DNA of 64,000 nucleotides from an uncultured Pseudomonadales bacterium. GTDB lineage: Bacteria; Pseudomonadota; Gammaproteobacteria; Pseudomonadales; Porticoccaceae. The notes beneath the pieces are model-generated. The model was not told where the DNA came from. It made no database searches and saw nothing but the letters and a program-made list of their open reading frames with translations. Made by a program: the position numbers and the translations under genes. This document shows, piece by piece, positions 30,971-40,349 of the stretch. The DNA is taken from NCBI GenBank assembly GCA_943788895.1, contig CALSRZ010000001.1, positions 310,001-374,000 on the forward strand, given 5' to 3'. Numbering within the stretch: position 1 is the stretch's first letter; each line of letters opens with the position of its first letter.

Positions 30971-31809
30971 TTGTGGCCAGCGGATAACCGGGTAGAGGAT
31001 ATTCCGTTTTATGCCGATAACTCATTTAATGTTATCGCCCATGGCAATGGCCGCGCGCTGCTTCCGGGGAATACTTTAGAGGCCGCAGTGAATGCCCTGT
31101 CTGTTGGGGCGGATATTCTCGAGCTGGATATTCATCTAACCGCCGATAATATTTTGGTTGTCCGCCACGATGAGACGATTGATTCTACAACTAATGGCAC
31201 AGGTAGAATTGCCGAAATGACATTGGCTGAGTTATCATTGTACGATGTAGGTTTTCATGAGTATGATTACCCAGAAAAATTGCCGAAAAGGGCATTCGTA
31301 TTCCGACATTGGAATCACTTTTTGTTGCTTTACCAGAAAATAGATTTTTAATTGAGTTAAAGCCGCAAGATACAAAAGCTGGCAGGTATTTATGTCAGTT
31401 GATTAAAGAGTACGATTTAATCAATCAGGTGATTGTTGGTTCGTTTCATTCGTCAGTATTGCGCAACTTCAGGCAGCAGTGCCCGGAAATTCCAACTTCT
31501 CTGGGTGAGGAAGAGGCTCGGATGGTTGTCTTCTCCATTGGTTGGGATTGGGTCATCTCTATGATCCTCCGGGCTATTCAGTGCAACTGCCTGTTGAACA
31601 GGATGGTATAAGAGTTATCTCGCAGTCTCTGTTGAGACAGCCCGGAGCTTAATTTAAGATTGGATGTCTGGACGGTTAATAATGTTCAGGAAATGACCGA
31701 TCTGATTGGCTTTGGCGTAGATGGTATTATTACCGATCGACCCGATTTACTCGATGCGGTTGCGGGAAATTTGGCGGTTAAAGTCAGGGATAGAAAAGCA
31801 GTGTTTTAG
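30971..31809 (+). CDS. Glycerophosphodiester phosphodiesterase family protein, multiple frame breaks
   Basis: The GDPD family hydrolyses glycerophosphodiesters from phospholipid turnover. The N-terminal part has AHGNGRALLPGNTLEAA and ADILELDIHLTADNILVVRHD, the usual His, Glu-x-Asp and His-Asp signature. The usual Arg after the first His and the Glu of PENT are both Gly here. Frame changes near 31285, 31530 and 31645 separate it from FLIELKPQDTKAGRYLCQLI and from a C-terminal VWTVNNVQEMTDLIGFGVDG plus IITDRPDLLDAV, ending at TAG 31809. A hydrophobic stretch is open in frame back to about 30908, so a membrane anchor probably precedes 30971 and the start is uncertain. Decay or sequencing errors could each explain the breaks. 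Confidence 0.78.
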
Positions 31810-31905
31810 TTGTGAAATAACAATAAAACTGGCAATCCAATGAAAAGTTGCCTAAAAATGTTACATCAAGCATACATCATTGGATAGTAAATTACAGCAC
31901 GAAAG

Positions 31906-32235
31906 ATGAGTGAATATATGAGCAAAGAACTAGCACGTTTAATGGCAAAAGAAGGTATTTCACAGAGTGGCCTTTCAAGAGCTACCGGAGTTCCCCAGCC
32001 AACCATTAACCGAATACTCAGTCAGGTTACCCAGGATCCTCGCCGTGACTCTATGGCGGCTCTCGCTAACTACTTTGGTGTCCCTATAGATTCTCTGTAC
32101 TCCAGTGCAGTGTCAAAGAAGAGCTCTGGAAAAAAGATTAACTCCGTCGAAGATATCTACAGCAAAATTTTGGGTCTGTCCAAGACAGAGCGTCAAAAGT
32201 TATTTTCCAAAGTTGCCGATAGATTTAATCAGTAA
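31906..32235 (+). CDS. Small XRE-family helix-turn-helix regulator
   Basis: A 109-residue protein. Residues 5-60 form a Cro/CI-type HTH with GISQSGLSRATGVPQPTINR as the helix-turn-helix core and MAALANYFGVPIDSLYSS after it. The remaining part is a polar tail with no recognisable sensor domain. It stands alone between a phosphodiesterase and a noncoding stretch, so its target is unknown. It resembles single-domain regulators found near prophage or stress genes, but no phage gene is nearby. Confidence 0.8.
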   Translation: MSEYMSKELARLMAKEGISQSGLSRATGVPQPTINRILSQVTQDPRRDSMAALANYFGVPIDSLYSSAVSKKSSGKKINSVEDIYSKILGLSKTERQKLFSKVADRFNQ

Positions 32236-32238
32236 CTG

Positions 32239-32300
32239 TTTGTTTAGCTCAGGCTATTTATTTAGCTCAGACTGTTTACGTCGCTCAGGCTGCTGACGCA
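32239..32300 (+). repeat. Three degenerate copies of a roughly 20-base repeat
   Basis: The element TTTAGCTCAGRCT recurs with about 20-base spacing directly after the XRE gene, the third copy reading CGCTCAGGCTG. Its role is unknown and it may be simple slippage. Confidence 0.4.
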
Positions 32301-32318
32301 CTTTTTACCGGCGACAAT

Positions 32319-32493
32319 TTACTCTTCAGTAAGCTCCGCAAGCAGATCAACAAGCTTTGCTTTGTTGTCATCGTTAATACTCTGAATCAGGGCTTCAAAT
32401 TCCATGAGGCCCGCAGAAAATTTTTCTTCCAGTAAATGTTGATTGATAACGTCTTTAGTTTCCGTAGTTCAGCTTTATATTAGTATTTAACAT
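32319..32493 (-). pseudogene. Short unrecognised ORF, possibly frame-shifted
   Basis: On the minus strand an acidic peptide ending LVDLLAELTEE is readable, with INQHLLEEKFSAGLMEFEAL before it. It joins an ATG at 32493 (MLNTNIKL) only if one indel near 32468 is allowed, giving about 58 residues. I do not recognise the protein. The rest of the gap up to the LysE gene (32494-32780) is AT-rich, and I see nothing coding in it. Confidence 0.3.
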
Positions 32494-32780
32494 ACAGGCT
32501 CTCATTCGTGGCTACTGTTTTAGCCTTTATAAATAGCGTTTATTGCAAGTCCGTTTGTCTGTAAATCCTGATTTACGGCGCCTATTCTTATTGATTTATA
32601 AATGACTTGGTATAGCCTTTGCGTACTAATACTTTAGTACTAGATGAAGCTATCCTCACCAGGCTACTGTTCTGCGCTTAAATCCTTATAAACCCCCGCC
32701 TTTAATGAGTTGCTTTATCTAAATATGCCTGTATAAAAGACTATTCGAGATAACTCTTTATCAGATCTGAGGGTAGTGGA

Positions 32781-33401
32781 TTGGATATTGGATTTTGGTT
32801 TTCTGTCACCCTGGCCTGTCTGTTAGGCGCTATGTCCCCTGGGCCCAGTCTTGCGGTAATTGTTAATTTATCGCTCTCTCAGGGCAGGGTGGCTGGCCTG
32901 ATAGCGGCAGTCAGTCACGGCCTGATGATAGGTATCTTTGCCTTTATCACGGCGTCGGGGTTGGTTGTTGTTTTCGATCGCAATCCACTGATTTTTAGTG
33001 GCATACAAATAGCTGGCTGTGCATTTTTAATCTGGATGGCAATCAGGCTGTTGTTTACAAAAGCCAGTCGCGATGCTTATGCGGTTGTCTCTGCACAGTC
33101 CTCTAAATGGTTGGCGGCACGAGATGGTCTGGTCATTGCTCTGGTTAACCCGAAGATTATTATTTTCTTTAGTGCTCTGTTCAGCCAGTTTGTCGATAGC
33201 AATAGCCAGCTCTGGGAAAAGACATTGATGGCCCTAATCGCCGGCACTGTCGATATGCTCTGGTATATGTTGATGGCTGTGGTTATTTCCCACTCAACAT
33301 CATTGATCGCCTATCAGCGGCACAGTCGCTGGCTGGATAAATTGTTTGCGCTGGTACTGCTGATAATAGCGCTGGGATTTATTATTCAAATTATCGGCTG
33401 A
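32781..33401 (+). CDS. LysE/RhtB-family amino acid exporter
   Basis: An inner-membrane exporter of the LysE superfamily, usually for amino acids or their analogues. The 206-residue protein has six predicted hydrophobic segments and the family start LLGAMSPGPSLAVIVNLSLS with a GxxxGxxxA-type glycine segment, and the central ALVNPKIIIFFSALFSQFV. The start is TTG 32781 with GAGGG upstream; no ATG fits. Its substrate cannot be predicted. It stands alone, with 76 bases to the next gene. Confidence 0.88.
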   Translation: MDIGFWFSVTLACLLGAMSPGPSLAVIVNLSLSQGRVAGLIAAVSHGLMIGIFAFITASGLVVVFDRNPLIFSGIQIAGCAFLIWMAIRLLFTKASRDAYAVVSAQSSKWLAARDGLVIALVNPKIIIFFSALFSQFVDSNSQLWEKTLMALIAGTVDMLWYMLMAVVISHSTSLIAYQRHSRWLDKLFALVLLIIALGFIIQIIG

Positions 33402-33477
33402 GCAAGCTATATAATCCTGCAAGCTCTATAGCTCTATACCTTTATAGATTAAATTTATAACTTCACGAGACAAACCT

Positions 33478-34150
33478 TTGGCCACATCCTATAAAAAACT
33501 TTACCAGCTGGCGGCGAAAAATCGCGGTGGTGCCGATGAACTGGAAGCTATTTTGCCGCGGGCAAAAACCACTGCACAGTTAGCCGCACAGGCCGATGAT
33601 CGCTATCTTTCGATGATGACTCGCTGTGTCTTCCGCGCCGGCTTTGTGTGGCGGGTGATCGATAATAAATGGCCTGGCTTCGAGGCCGCTTTCGCAGAGT
33701 TTAATCCTCTGGCGATTGCTTATTTCAGTGATGAGAAGCTGGAAGAGTTGGCCAAAGATACCCGAATCGTTCGCAACTTCACCAAAATAGTCTCGGTCAG
33801 GCATAACGCCACCTATGTGCTGGACAGGCAGCGCAGTCATGGCAGCTTTGGCAAATTTATCGCCGACTGGCCAGAGGATGATCTTGTCGGTCTGTGGCTG
33901 GAGCTTAAAAAGCAGGGCTCAAGGCTGGGTGGCAACTCCGGGCCTATGATGTTGCGCAGTATGGGCAAGGATACCTTTCTGCTGACCAAGGATGTCTGTG
34001 ATGCCCTGATCAATCAGGGACTGATGAAAAAGTTTAGCCCGACAGCGCAGACGGGATTTGCGTCTGGTGGAGCAGGTTTTTGCCGATCTGCGCGAGCAGT
34101 CGGGTCGCTCGCTCTGTGAAATAAGTCGGATTCTCGCCTGTACCGTTTAA
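33478..34150 (+). CDS. DNA-3-methyladenine glycosylase I family protein, one frame break
   Basis: A base-excision repair type protein of the Adenine_glyco family. Family segments include YLSMMTRCVFRAGFVWRVID, WPGFEAAFAEFNP and LGGNSGPMMLRSMGKDTFLL. A canonical Tag begins with a zinc-binding Cys/Trp segment that is missing here, so it is a Tag-like paralogue and its substrate is open. The start is TTG 33478. Near 34050 one base is in excess; the next frame reads RDLRLVEQVFADLREQSGRS and SLCEISRILACTV, ending at TAA 34148-34150, a convincing C-terminus of about 223 residues. Confidence 0.82.
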
Positions 34151-34265
34151 TCGAAAAGCGTTTGCAGATAGGCTGTGACGTATCTTAATACGGACTTACT
34201 TTGCAACCATAAAGAGTCAATATTTTTTGTACCTTCTGTGCAGCGCAATGTTATTATGCCTGCGT

Positions 34266-34342
34266 TTCCTAAGGGGCGGCTGAGCTACTGAGCCTGAGAT
34301 GTACCCTTTGAACCTGATCCGGATTATGCCGGCGTAGGAATA
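34266..34342 (+). ncRNA. TPP (THI-box) riboswitch
   Basis: The element carries the conserved pieces in order: GGGGC, a P3 hairpin GGCT/AGCC, CTGAGA, ACCCTTTGAACCTGATC, then GGATTATGCCGGCGTAGGAA. Thiamine diphosphate binding normally lowers expression of downstream genes. It starts 158 bases before a TonB receptor gene and so marks the operon 34424-38161 as thiamine-related. Confidence 0.95.
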
Positions 34343-34423
34343 GGACTATTAGCAAGTTTCCCTTTCACCTCGTCTTTTGACTCCGGGTCTCCTTAACTTT
34401 AATTGATGTTACTGAGGCTCAAT

Positions 34424-36536
34424 ATGAACTTTTACTCGAAAACTTTTAGCTCAACTTCCGTCGCCTTGTTTTCGCTCATTCTTGGCGTTGCTGCTTTTGG
34501 CTTATCTGCAACAACACTGTCCGAAGAGTGGCTATCAATGAAATTATCGTCAGTGCGGATTTTCGCGATAGCAATCTACTCAATACCGCTGCTAGCGTCA
34601 GCGTAATCGACAGCCAAACCATAGATCGCCGTCAGGCGCGCCATCTGGAACAGCTGCTTAATCTGGCTCCCAATGTAAACTTTTCCAGCGGTGCCTCAAG
34701 AGGTCGTTTTGTGCAGATTCGCGGTATTGGTGAGCGCAGCCAGTTTATTGAGCCGCTCAATCCCTCGGTGGGTACGCTTGTTGACGGAATTGATTTCACT
34801 GGTATTGCCGGAGCGGCGACGACCATGGATATCCAGCAGGTTGAGATACTGCGTGGGCCTCAGGGTACTCTTTACGGTGCCAATGCACTGGCGGGACTTA
34901 TTAATCTCAAGTCTAATCAGCCCAGCGAGCAGACTCAGGGTAATTTTGAAGTCTCTCTCGGTGACTACAATACCGAGACAGTCAGTGCGGCTGTCGGCGG
35001 GGCTTTAACTGAAGATTTGGGTGCTCGTGTCGCCGTGCAACAGCACAGTAGCGATGGCTATATCAGCAATGATTTTCTAAATCGCGATGATACTGACAAT
35101 ATTGATGAGCTGAGCCTGCGCTCGATTTTTGCCTGGCAGGCGAGTGAGGATACAACGCTTAAATTAACGGTTTTTCATGTTAATGCAGATAATGGTTACG
35201 ACGCTTTTTCTCTGGATAATACTCGTCACACCCTCTCCGATACTCCCGGCCATGATCGCCATGAATCCACGGCTTTTGCTGTCGAGAGCAACTGGCAGGG
35301 CAGTGATAGCGTTGAGTTAATCGGCTTGCTTAGCTTTGCCGATAACAATCTTGAGTATGGCTACGATGAGGACTGGGCGTTCCCGATATCTGTACAGGTG
35401 AGCCCTGCGAAGGTTGGGAGTACAACTCAGTGGATAACTATATCCGCGATCGTAAAAATGCCACTGTAGATATCAAGCTGGTCTCTGCAGAGAGCGGCAG
35501 AATTCTAAATAACAGTAGTGATTGGGTGGCTGGTATCTACTGGCGCGATCAAGATGAGCAGTTATTGCGTCAATACACCTATGCCTCAGGTGACTTCACC
35601 AGTGACTTTGAAACCAGCAATCAGGCTATTTATGGACAGCTTGATACCCAGCTTTCAGATGCCCTGACATTGACTTCGGGCCTGCGTTTTGAAAAGCGTA
35701 GCGCGGATTATAGGGATAGTGAGGCTGTGGCTCACAATGTTGATGAGAATCTCTGGGGTGGCCGTATTGCACTAAATTACCAGTACTCTGACCAGACTAT
35801 GGTCTATGGGTTGGTGTCACGTGGTTTCAAGGCAGGTGGTGTTAATAGCAATCCCGCCCTAAGTGCTGAAGATCGTGAGTTCGATACCGAAATAATGTGG
35901 AATCTCGAAACCGGTGTTAAAGGCCAATGGTTGGGTGGCCAGCTTCAGACCCAGATCGCTGCTTTTTACCAGAAACGTGATGATATCCAGATTAAACAGT
36001 CGCTGGTTCAGTCTCGGGTAGATAGCGAGGCCCCTGACTTTACCGATTATTTTGGCAATTCAGCCAACGGCAGTAACTATGGTCTCGAGGTTGAGTTGAA
36101 CTGGTTTGCCAGCGAAGCTCTGTCAGTATTTGCCAGCCTCGGTTGGTTGGAAACTGAATACGATATTCCCCTTTCAGAAGACCTCGACAGCCGCCAGCAG
36201 GCGCACGCGCCCAACTATCAGTTTGCACTGGGTACCACCTACCAGATTAATCAGCGTTTGGCATTAACCCTCGATATAGAGGGTAAGGATCAGTTCTATC
36301 TCTCCTCAAGCCACAATGAGCAGACAGCGTCCTACGAGCTTTTAAATGCCAATATGACCTACAATTTGCAGAGCTGGCAACTGTCTCTATGGGGTCGCAA
36401 TTTAACCGACGAAGATGTCATCGTGCGAGGCTTTGGCGGTTTTGGTAATGACCCGCGCAAGTTCTATGAAACTGAAGCTTACTACCAGTATGGCGAGCCA
36501 AGAATGTTTGGCCTTAGCGGCAAATACAGTTTCTAA
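34424..36536 (+). CDS. TonB-dependent outer membrane receptor, thiamine-regulated, two frame breaks
   Basis: An outer membrane, TonB-driven transporter, probably for thiamine or its precursors because a TPP riboswitch precedes it and PnuT and a kinase follow. It begins MNFYSKTFSSTSVALFSLIL, a signal peptide. The plug domain has IRGIGERSQFIEPLNPSVGT, VDGIDFTG and VEILRGPQGTLYGANALAG. The barrel ends with FGLSGKYSF-like aromatic residues. The frame changes near 34527 (between the signal peptide and the plug) and near 35395, with DICTGEPCEGWEYNSVDNYI bridging the second. The repaired length is about 704 residues. Confidence 0.9.
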
Positions 36537-36563
36537 AACAGCAGGATAAAAAGGAGTTTTATT

Positions 36564-36812
36564 ATGCAGGTTACTATCGATATCAGTATGTATCCAAACC
36601 GGGAGGATTTTATTCCTCCCATCAATGGATTTATTGAAAAAATTAATCAATTTGAGAATTTAAAAATAACCACATTCCCCACCAGCACGGTAGTGCAGGG
36701 GGAATACGAGCACTGTATGAAGGCAGTGCAGGACACCATTGCTGCCTGTTACAGGGAGTTTAATATGGCGATCTATGTGGCGAAAATTATTCCCGGTTAC
36801 GAGGCCTTATAA
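36564..36812 (+). CDS. YkoF-like/MTH1187-family small protein (COG0011)
   Basis: An 82-residue protein that fits the thiamine-binding YkoF-like family. It begins MQVTIDISMYPNREDFIPPI, the family pattern of a strand with IDISMYP, and contains TFPTSTVVQGEYEHCMKAV. It lies between the receptor and pnuT in the riboswitch operon (27 bases after the receptor stop), so a soluble thiamine-binding or carrier role is inferred. No signal peptide is visible, so it would act in the cytoplasm. Confidence 0.8.
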   Translation: MQVTIDISMYPNREDFIPPINGFIEKINQFENLKITTFPTSTVVQGEYEHCMKAVQDTIAACYREFNMAIYVAKIIPGYEAL

Positions 36813-36813
36813 G

Positions 36814-37428
36814 TTGTTAGAGATAGCAATATTTGAATGGGTTAATCTCGAGACTGTGGCGGTCATACTGGCTATTGCCTACCTACTTTTTGCGATTAAA
36901 GAGAACAGTCTCTGCTGGTACTGTGCCTTCTTTAGCACCGCTATCTATGTATGGATTTTTGGTGATGTCAGCCTGTATATGGAGTCTGCACTCAATATCT
37001 ACTATATGGCGATGGCGGTCTATGGCTGGTACCAGTGGCAGCGGGGTGGTCAGGATAAAACCGGACTGCAGATCTCCCGCTGGTCCCTTGGCAATCACTT
37101 TCTGGCTGTCGGGGTTATTCTGATTGCCACTGTTACTTCAGGCTATTTACTGGCCGCCAATACAGATGCGCGGCTTCCCTATCTGGATTCCTTTACCACC
37201 TGGGCCAGTGTAATAACCACAGTGATGGTAGCGCGCAAGATTATCGAGAACTGGCTGTACTGGGTAGTGATCAATATGGTCTCCATATTTCTCTATCTGG
37301 ATCGGGAGCTCTACCAAACCGCAGGCCTCTTTGTGTTGTATATTGTCCTCGCCGTTGCCGGTTATATTATCTGGATAAAAAAATATCGTGAGCAATACAC
37401 AGCAGCTTCTTCACCAGACGCTATCTAA
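36814..37428 (+). CDS. pnuT: PnuC-family thiamine transporter (PnuT)
   Basis: An inner membrane facilitator of the PnuC family; the family takes up vitamins, and the PnuT branch carries thiamine. The start TTG 36814 is one base after the preceding stop, with GAGG upstream. The 204-residue protein has about seven hydrophobic segments. Family motifs are NIYYMAMAVYGWYQW and ENWLYWVVINMVSIFLYLDR with LYQTAGLFVLYIVLAVAGY. Its 3' end overlaps the kinase gene by 41 bases, which supports a common message. Nicotinamide riboside is the alternative substrate, but the TPP riboswitch favours thiamine. Confidence 0.85.
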   Translation: MLEIAIFEWVNLETVAVILAIAYLLFAIKENSLCWYCAFFSTAIYVWIFGDVSLYMESALNIYYMAMAVYGWYQWQRGGQDKTGLQISRWSLGNHFLAVGVILIATVTSGYLLAANTDARLPYLDSFTTWASVITTVMVARKIIENWLYWVVINMVSIFLYLDRELYQTAGLFVLYIVLAVAGYIIWIKKYREQYTAASSPDAI

Positions 37429-38161
37429 ATGGCAGAGCTGGCAGGTAGAGGGGTTAACTCTCTCTAGCCAGCCTCAGCCCATCCGCGAGCTGTCTGGCGG
37501 TAAAACCAATCGTTCCTTTTTGGTCGCCAGCGGTGCCTTTGAGGCAGTGGTTAGAATTAACGCTGCCAATAGTGAAAGTCTTGGCATAGATCGCAACAGA
37601 GAGCAGAAAATCCTGCAATTGCTGCAGCCCACAGGCACAGTTCCGAGACTGTTTTTTAGCGATATGCAGGCAATGGTAAGCGCCTATTGCCAGGGACAGC
37701 ATTGGGTGGATAGTGCGGAAAATCGCCGCAAGTTGAATGCTGCACTGGCGCAGATTCAGGCGGTTTCTGTACCTGATCTGGAAAGGCGTAACTATGTGGA
37801 TTACTGTACTGCCTATATCAATCAATTAAATCTAGTCGATCAACCCTTGGTTGAGAAAATATTGTCTGCCGCTTCAGCTGTAGATAAGAGTTATTGGACC
37901 CCGGTGATCTGTCACCATGATCTGGTGCCGGAAAATATTATTGTCACGGCTGAAGGGCTAATGTTACTGGACTGGGAATATGCCGCTATGGGCCATCCCG
38001 CACTGGACTATATGCACCTATATCAGAGCGCCCCAGGACAAGACAGTTCAAGACAAGACGATCTAATATTAACTGACCTCGCGTATGATAGAGGCAGTAT
38101 TGAGCCGCTGAAAGTTGTTCAGCGCGGTATGAATGACCTCTGGTCACTGCTGCAAAGTTAA
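37388..38161 (+). CDS. thiK: Thiamine kinase-like phosphotransferase
   Basis: An APH/choline-kinase fold enzyme expected to phosphorylate thiamine. It begins at GTG 37388 inside pnuT. The glycine-rich segment is IRELSGGKTNRSFLV. The catalytic loop is VICHHDLVPENIIV, and the metal site is LLDWEYAAMGHPALDY, all present. At 257 residues it is close to E. coli ThiK. Combined with PnuT, it would trap imported thiamine as the monophosphate. No thiL or thiC is in this window, so whether the cell is a thiamine auxotroph cannot be decided. Confidence 0.82.
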   Translation: MSNTQQLLHQTLSKWQSWQVEGLTLSSQPQPIRELSGGKTNRSFLVASGAFEAVVRINAANSESLGIDRNREQKILQLLQPTGTVPRLFFSDMQAMVSAYCQGQHWVDSAENRRKLNAALAQIQAVSVPDLERRNYVDYCTAYINQLNLVDQPLVEKILSAASAVDKSYWTPVICHHDLVPENIIVTAEGLMLLDWEYAAMGHPALDYMHLYQSAPGQDSSRQDDLILTDLAYDRGSIEPLKVVQRGMNDLWSLLQS

Positions 38162-38176
38162 TTTCTGGAGTCGTCT

Positions 38177-38542
38177 ATGAGCAAGCCTTTTAATCAGCTA
38201 ACCCGCGAAGAGCAATACGTTATTCAGGATAAGGGCACTGAGCCACCCTTTACCGGTGAATATACTGATAAAACCGATGGCGGACTCTATCTGTGCAAGC
38301 AGTGTGATGCGCCCCTATATCGCTCAGAACACAAGTTTCTCTCCCACTGCGGCTGGCCGAGTTTTGACGATGAGATTGCCGGCGCGATAAGGCGTGAGAC
38401 CGATGCCGATGGTCGGCGTGTAGAGATACTCTGCGCCAATTGCGATGGCCATCTGGGCCATGTGTTTGAAGGTGAAGGCCTGACGGCAAAGAATATCCGT
38501 CACTGCGTCAATTCGATTTCCATGAAATTTGTTGCCGAGTAG
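38177..38542 (+). CDS. msrB: Peptide methionine-(R)-S-oxide reductase MsrB
   Basis: Repairs methionine-R-sulfoxide in proteins. The 121-residue single-domain protein has the zinc site Cys40/Cys43 and Cys86/Cys89 ([19 protein letters not shown]) and the catalytic Cys110 in RHCVNSISM. Cys58 in SHCGWPSF is also present. It begins [17 protein letters not shown], after GGAG. It follows thiK by 15 bases and could be the last gene of the thiamine operon or have its own promoter; no functional link is known. Confidence 0.94.
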   Translation: MSKPFNQLTREEQYVIQDKGTEPPFTGEYTDKTDGGLYLCKQCDAPLYRSEHKFLSHCGWPSFDDEIAGAIRRETDADGRRVEILCANCDGHLGHVFEGEGLTAKNIRHCVNSISMKFVAE

Positions 38543-38683
38543 TTATCTGCAGCAGCAAATTGTTTTAGGTTGAAGCATCTAAGTCCTTGATAAAATGGCT
38601 TTTACAGGCCATTTCCTGTAGTCTGCGCGCCATTCTCTAGGTGCACTCAATATCGAGTGCCAGCAAACACAAAAAGACACCTT

Positions 38684-40219
38684 ATGACCTTTACCGAACT
38701 GGGCCTTTCAGCCCCGATTCTCAAAGCCGTTGCTACGCAGGGCTACGACACGCCTTCGCCGATTCAGGCCAAAGCCATCCCCGCCGTTTTGGATGGCCGC
38801 GATGTTATGGCCGCCGCACAGACAGGCACCGGAAAGACCGCGGGTTTTACCCTGCCGATACTTGAAAAGCTAAGCACCGGCCGCCGCGCCCAGGCCAACC
38901 ATATTCGCACATTAATCCTCACCCCAACCCGTGAGCTAGCCGCTCAGGTGGGTGAAAATGTGGCCCTCTACAGCAAGCATATGTCGCTGACCTCTGCAGT
39001 TGTCTTTGGCGGGGTAAAGATTAATCCGCAGATGATGAAGCTGCGCAAGGGCGTCGATATTCTGGTGGCTACCCCCGGTCGTCTGATGGACTTGCACAGT
39101 CAGAATGCGGTTAAGTTTACGGATGTGGAAGTGCTGGTTCTCGACGAAGCCGACCGTATGCTGGATATGGGTTTTATCCATGATATCAAGCGTATTATCA
39201 GCCACTTACCGAGACGCCGTCAGAACCTGATGTTCTCGGCAACCTTCTCTGACGATATTCGCAAGCTGGCGAAAGGCCTAGTGAAAAACCCAATCGAGAT
39301 TTCAGTTACACCGCGCAATGCCACTGCACCCACGGTAACCCAGTCGGTTTACACCGTGGACAAAAAGCAAAAGGCCGGGGTACTGACCCGCTTGATTCAC
39401 GACAATAGCTGGAGCCAGGCGCTGGTCTTTACCAAGACCAAGCACGGTGCCAATAAGCTAACCAAACATCTTGAAGCCGAAGGCATAGTCGCCGCGGCAA
39501 TTCACGGCAATAAAAGTCAGGGTGCGCGCACCAAAGCGCTGGCTGGATTTAAAGCCGGTGAGATTCGTATTCTGGTCGCCACCGATATCGCCGCTCGCGG
39601 TCTGGATATTGAGCAGCTGCCTCAGGTGGTGAATTTTGATCTGCCAAATGTGGCGGAAGACTATGTTCACCGTATCGGCCGCACCGGTCGTGCCGGCGCT
39701 ACAGGCACAGCAATCTCGCTGGTCAGTGCCGATGAAGTTGATCTGCTCTCGGATATTGAGCGTTTAACCCAGAAATTATTACCCCGCGAAGTGATGGATG
39801 GTTTTGAGCCTGTGCACGATGTGCCAGAGACCACCTTAAATCGTCCGGTACGTGCGAAAAAGCCAAGAAAGCCTCTGAAGAGTGAATCTGATAGTCGCGG
39901 TAACAGCCGACATAACCCTAAAGCCAAGCGTTCAAACAGCTATTCCCATGGACCCAAGGCGGGTGCTAAGAAAAAGAATGGTGGCCGCGATGGTTCTAGT
40001 GAAGGCTCACGTAATAACAACCGCGACGGCTCTCGTGAAGGCAATCGAGACGGCAATCGCGATGGCAATAGAGCGGGCAATTCAGAAGGCCGTTCAGATG
40101 GCAATCGCTCCAATACCCCCTATGGCAGAAGTGCCGGCGGCAATGCCAAGCCCGGCGGTCAGGGTCGCAGAAATCCCAATGGCAATTCGCGACCTCAGCA
40201 GAGAAATTCGCGAGGCTAG
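38684..40219 (+). CDS. rhlE: DEAD-box RNA helicase RhlE with a long Arg/Gly/Asn tail
   Basis: An ATP-dependent RNA helicase linked to ribosome assembly and RNA turnover. Starting at ATG 38684 ([16 protein letters not shown]) it has the Q motif, Walker [19 protein letters not shown], the DEAD box [15 protein letters not shown] and [10 protein letters not shown], so the core is complete in about 375 residues. About 130 residues of basic, low-complexity tail follow, with repeats such as [12 protein letters not shown] and [11 protein letters not shown]. Such RGG-like tails bind RNA. The unit ends with a strong terminator. Confidence 0.95.
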   Translation: MTFTELGLSAPILKAVATQGYDTPSPIQAKAIPAVLDGRDVMAAAQTGTGKTAGFTLPILEKLSTGRRAQANHIRTLILTPTRELAAQVGENVALYSKHMSLTSAVVFGGVKINPQMMKLRKGVDILVATPGRLMDLHSQNAVKFTDVEVLVLDEADRMLDMGFIHDIKRIISHLPRRRQNLMFSATFSDDIRKLAKGLVKNPIEISVTPRNATAPTVTQSVYTVDKKQKAGVLTRLIHDNSWSQALVFTKTKHGANKLTKHLEAEGIVAAAIHGNKSQGARTKALAGFKAGEIRILVATDIAARGLDIEQLPQVVNFDLPNVAEDYVHRIGRTGRAGATGTAISLVSADEVDLLSDIERLTQKLLPREVMDGFEPVHDVPETTLNRPVRAKKPRKPLKSESDSRGNSRHNPKAKRSNSYSHGPKAGAKKKNGGRDGSSEGSRNNNRDGSREGNRDGNRDGNRAGNSEGRSDGNRSNTPYGRSAGGNAKPGGQGRRNPNGNSRPQQRNSRG

Positions 40220-40227
40220 TTAATCTG

Positions 40228-40263
40228 GAGCAGGTGTAAGGTTTTTACGCCTGCCTCCTTTTG
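40228..40263 (+). terminator. Rho-independent terminator after rhlE
   Basis: A 13-bp stem with one bulged C (GGAGCAGGTGTAA against TTACGCCTGCCTCC), loop GGTTT, followed by four T residues. Confidence 0.8.
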
Positions 40264-40349
40264 AAGTATCCGGTATTAAAGAATTTGTATCGCAGCCTTT
40301 GCCTAGGTGGGTTGTGAATTTATCACCAACAGTATCTTGAGAGTTTTTA

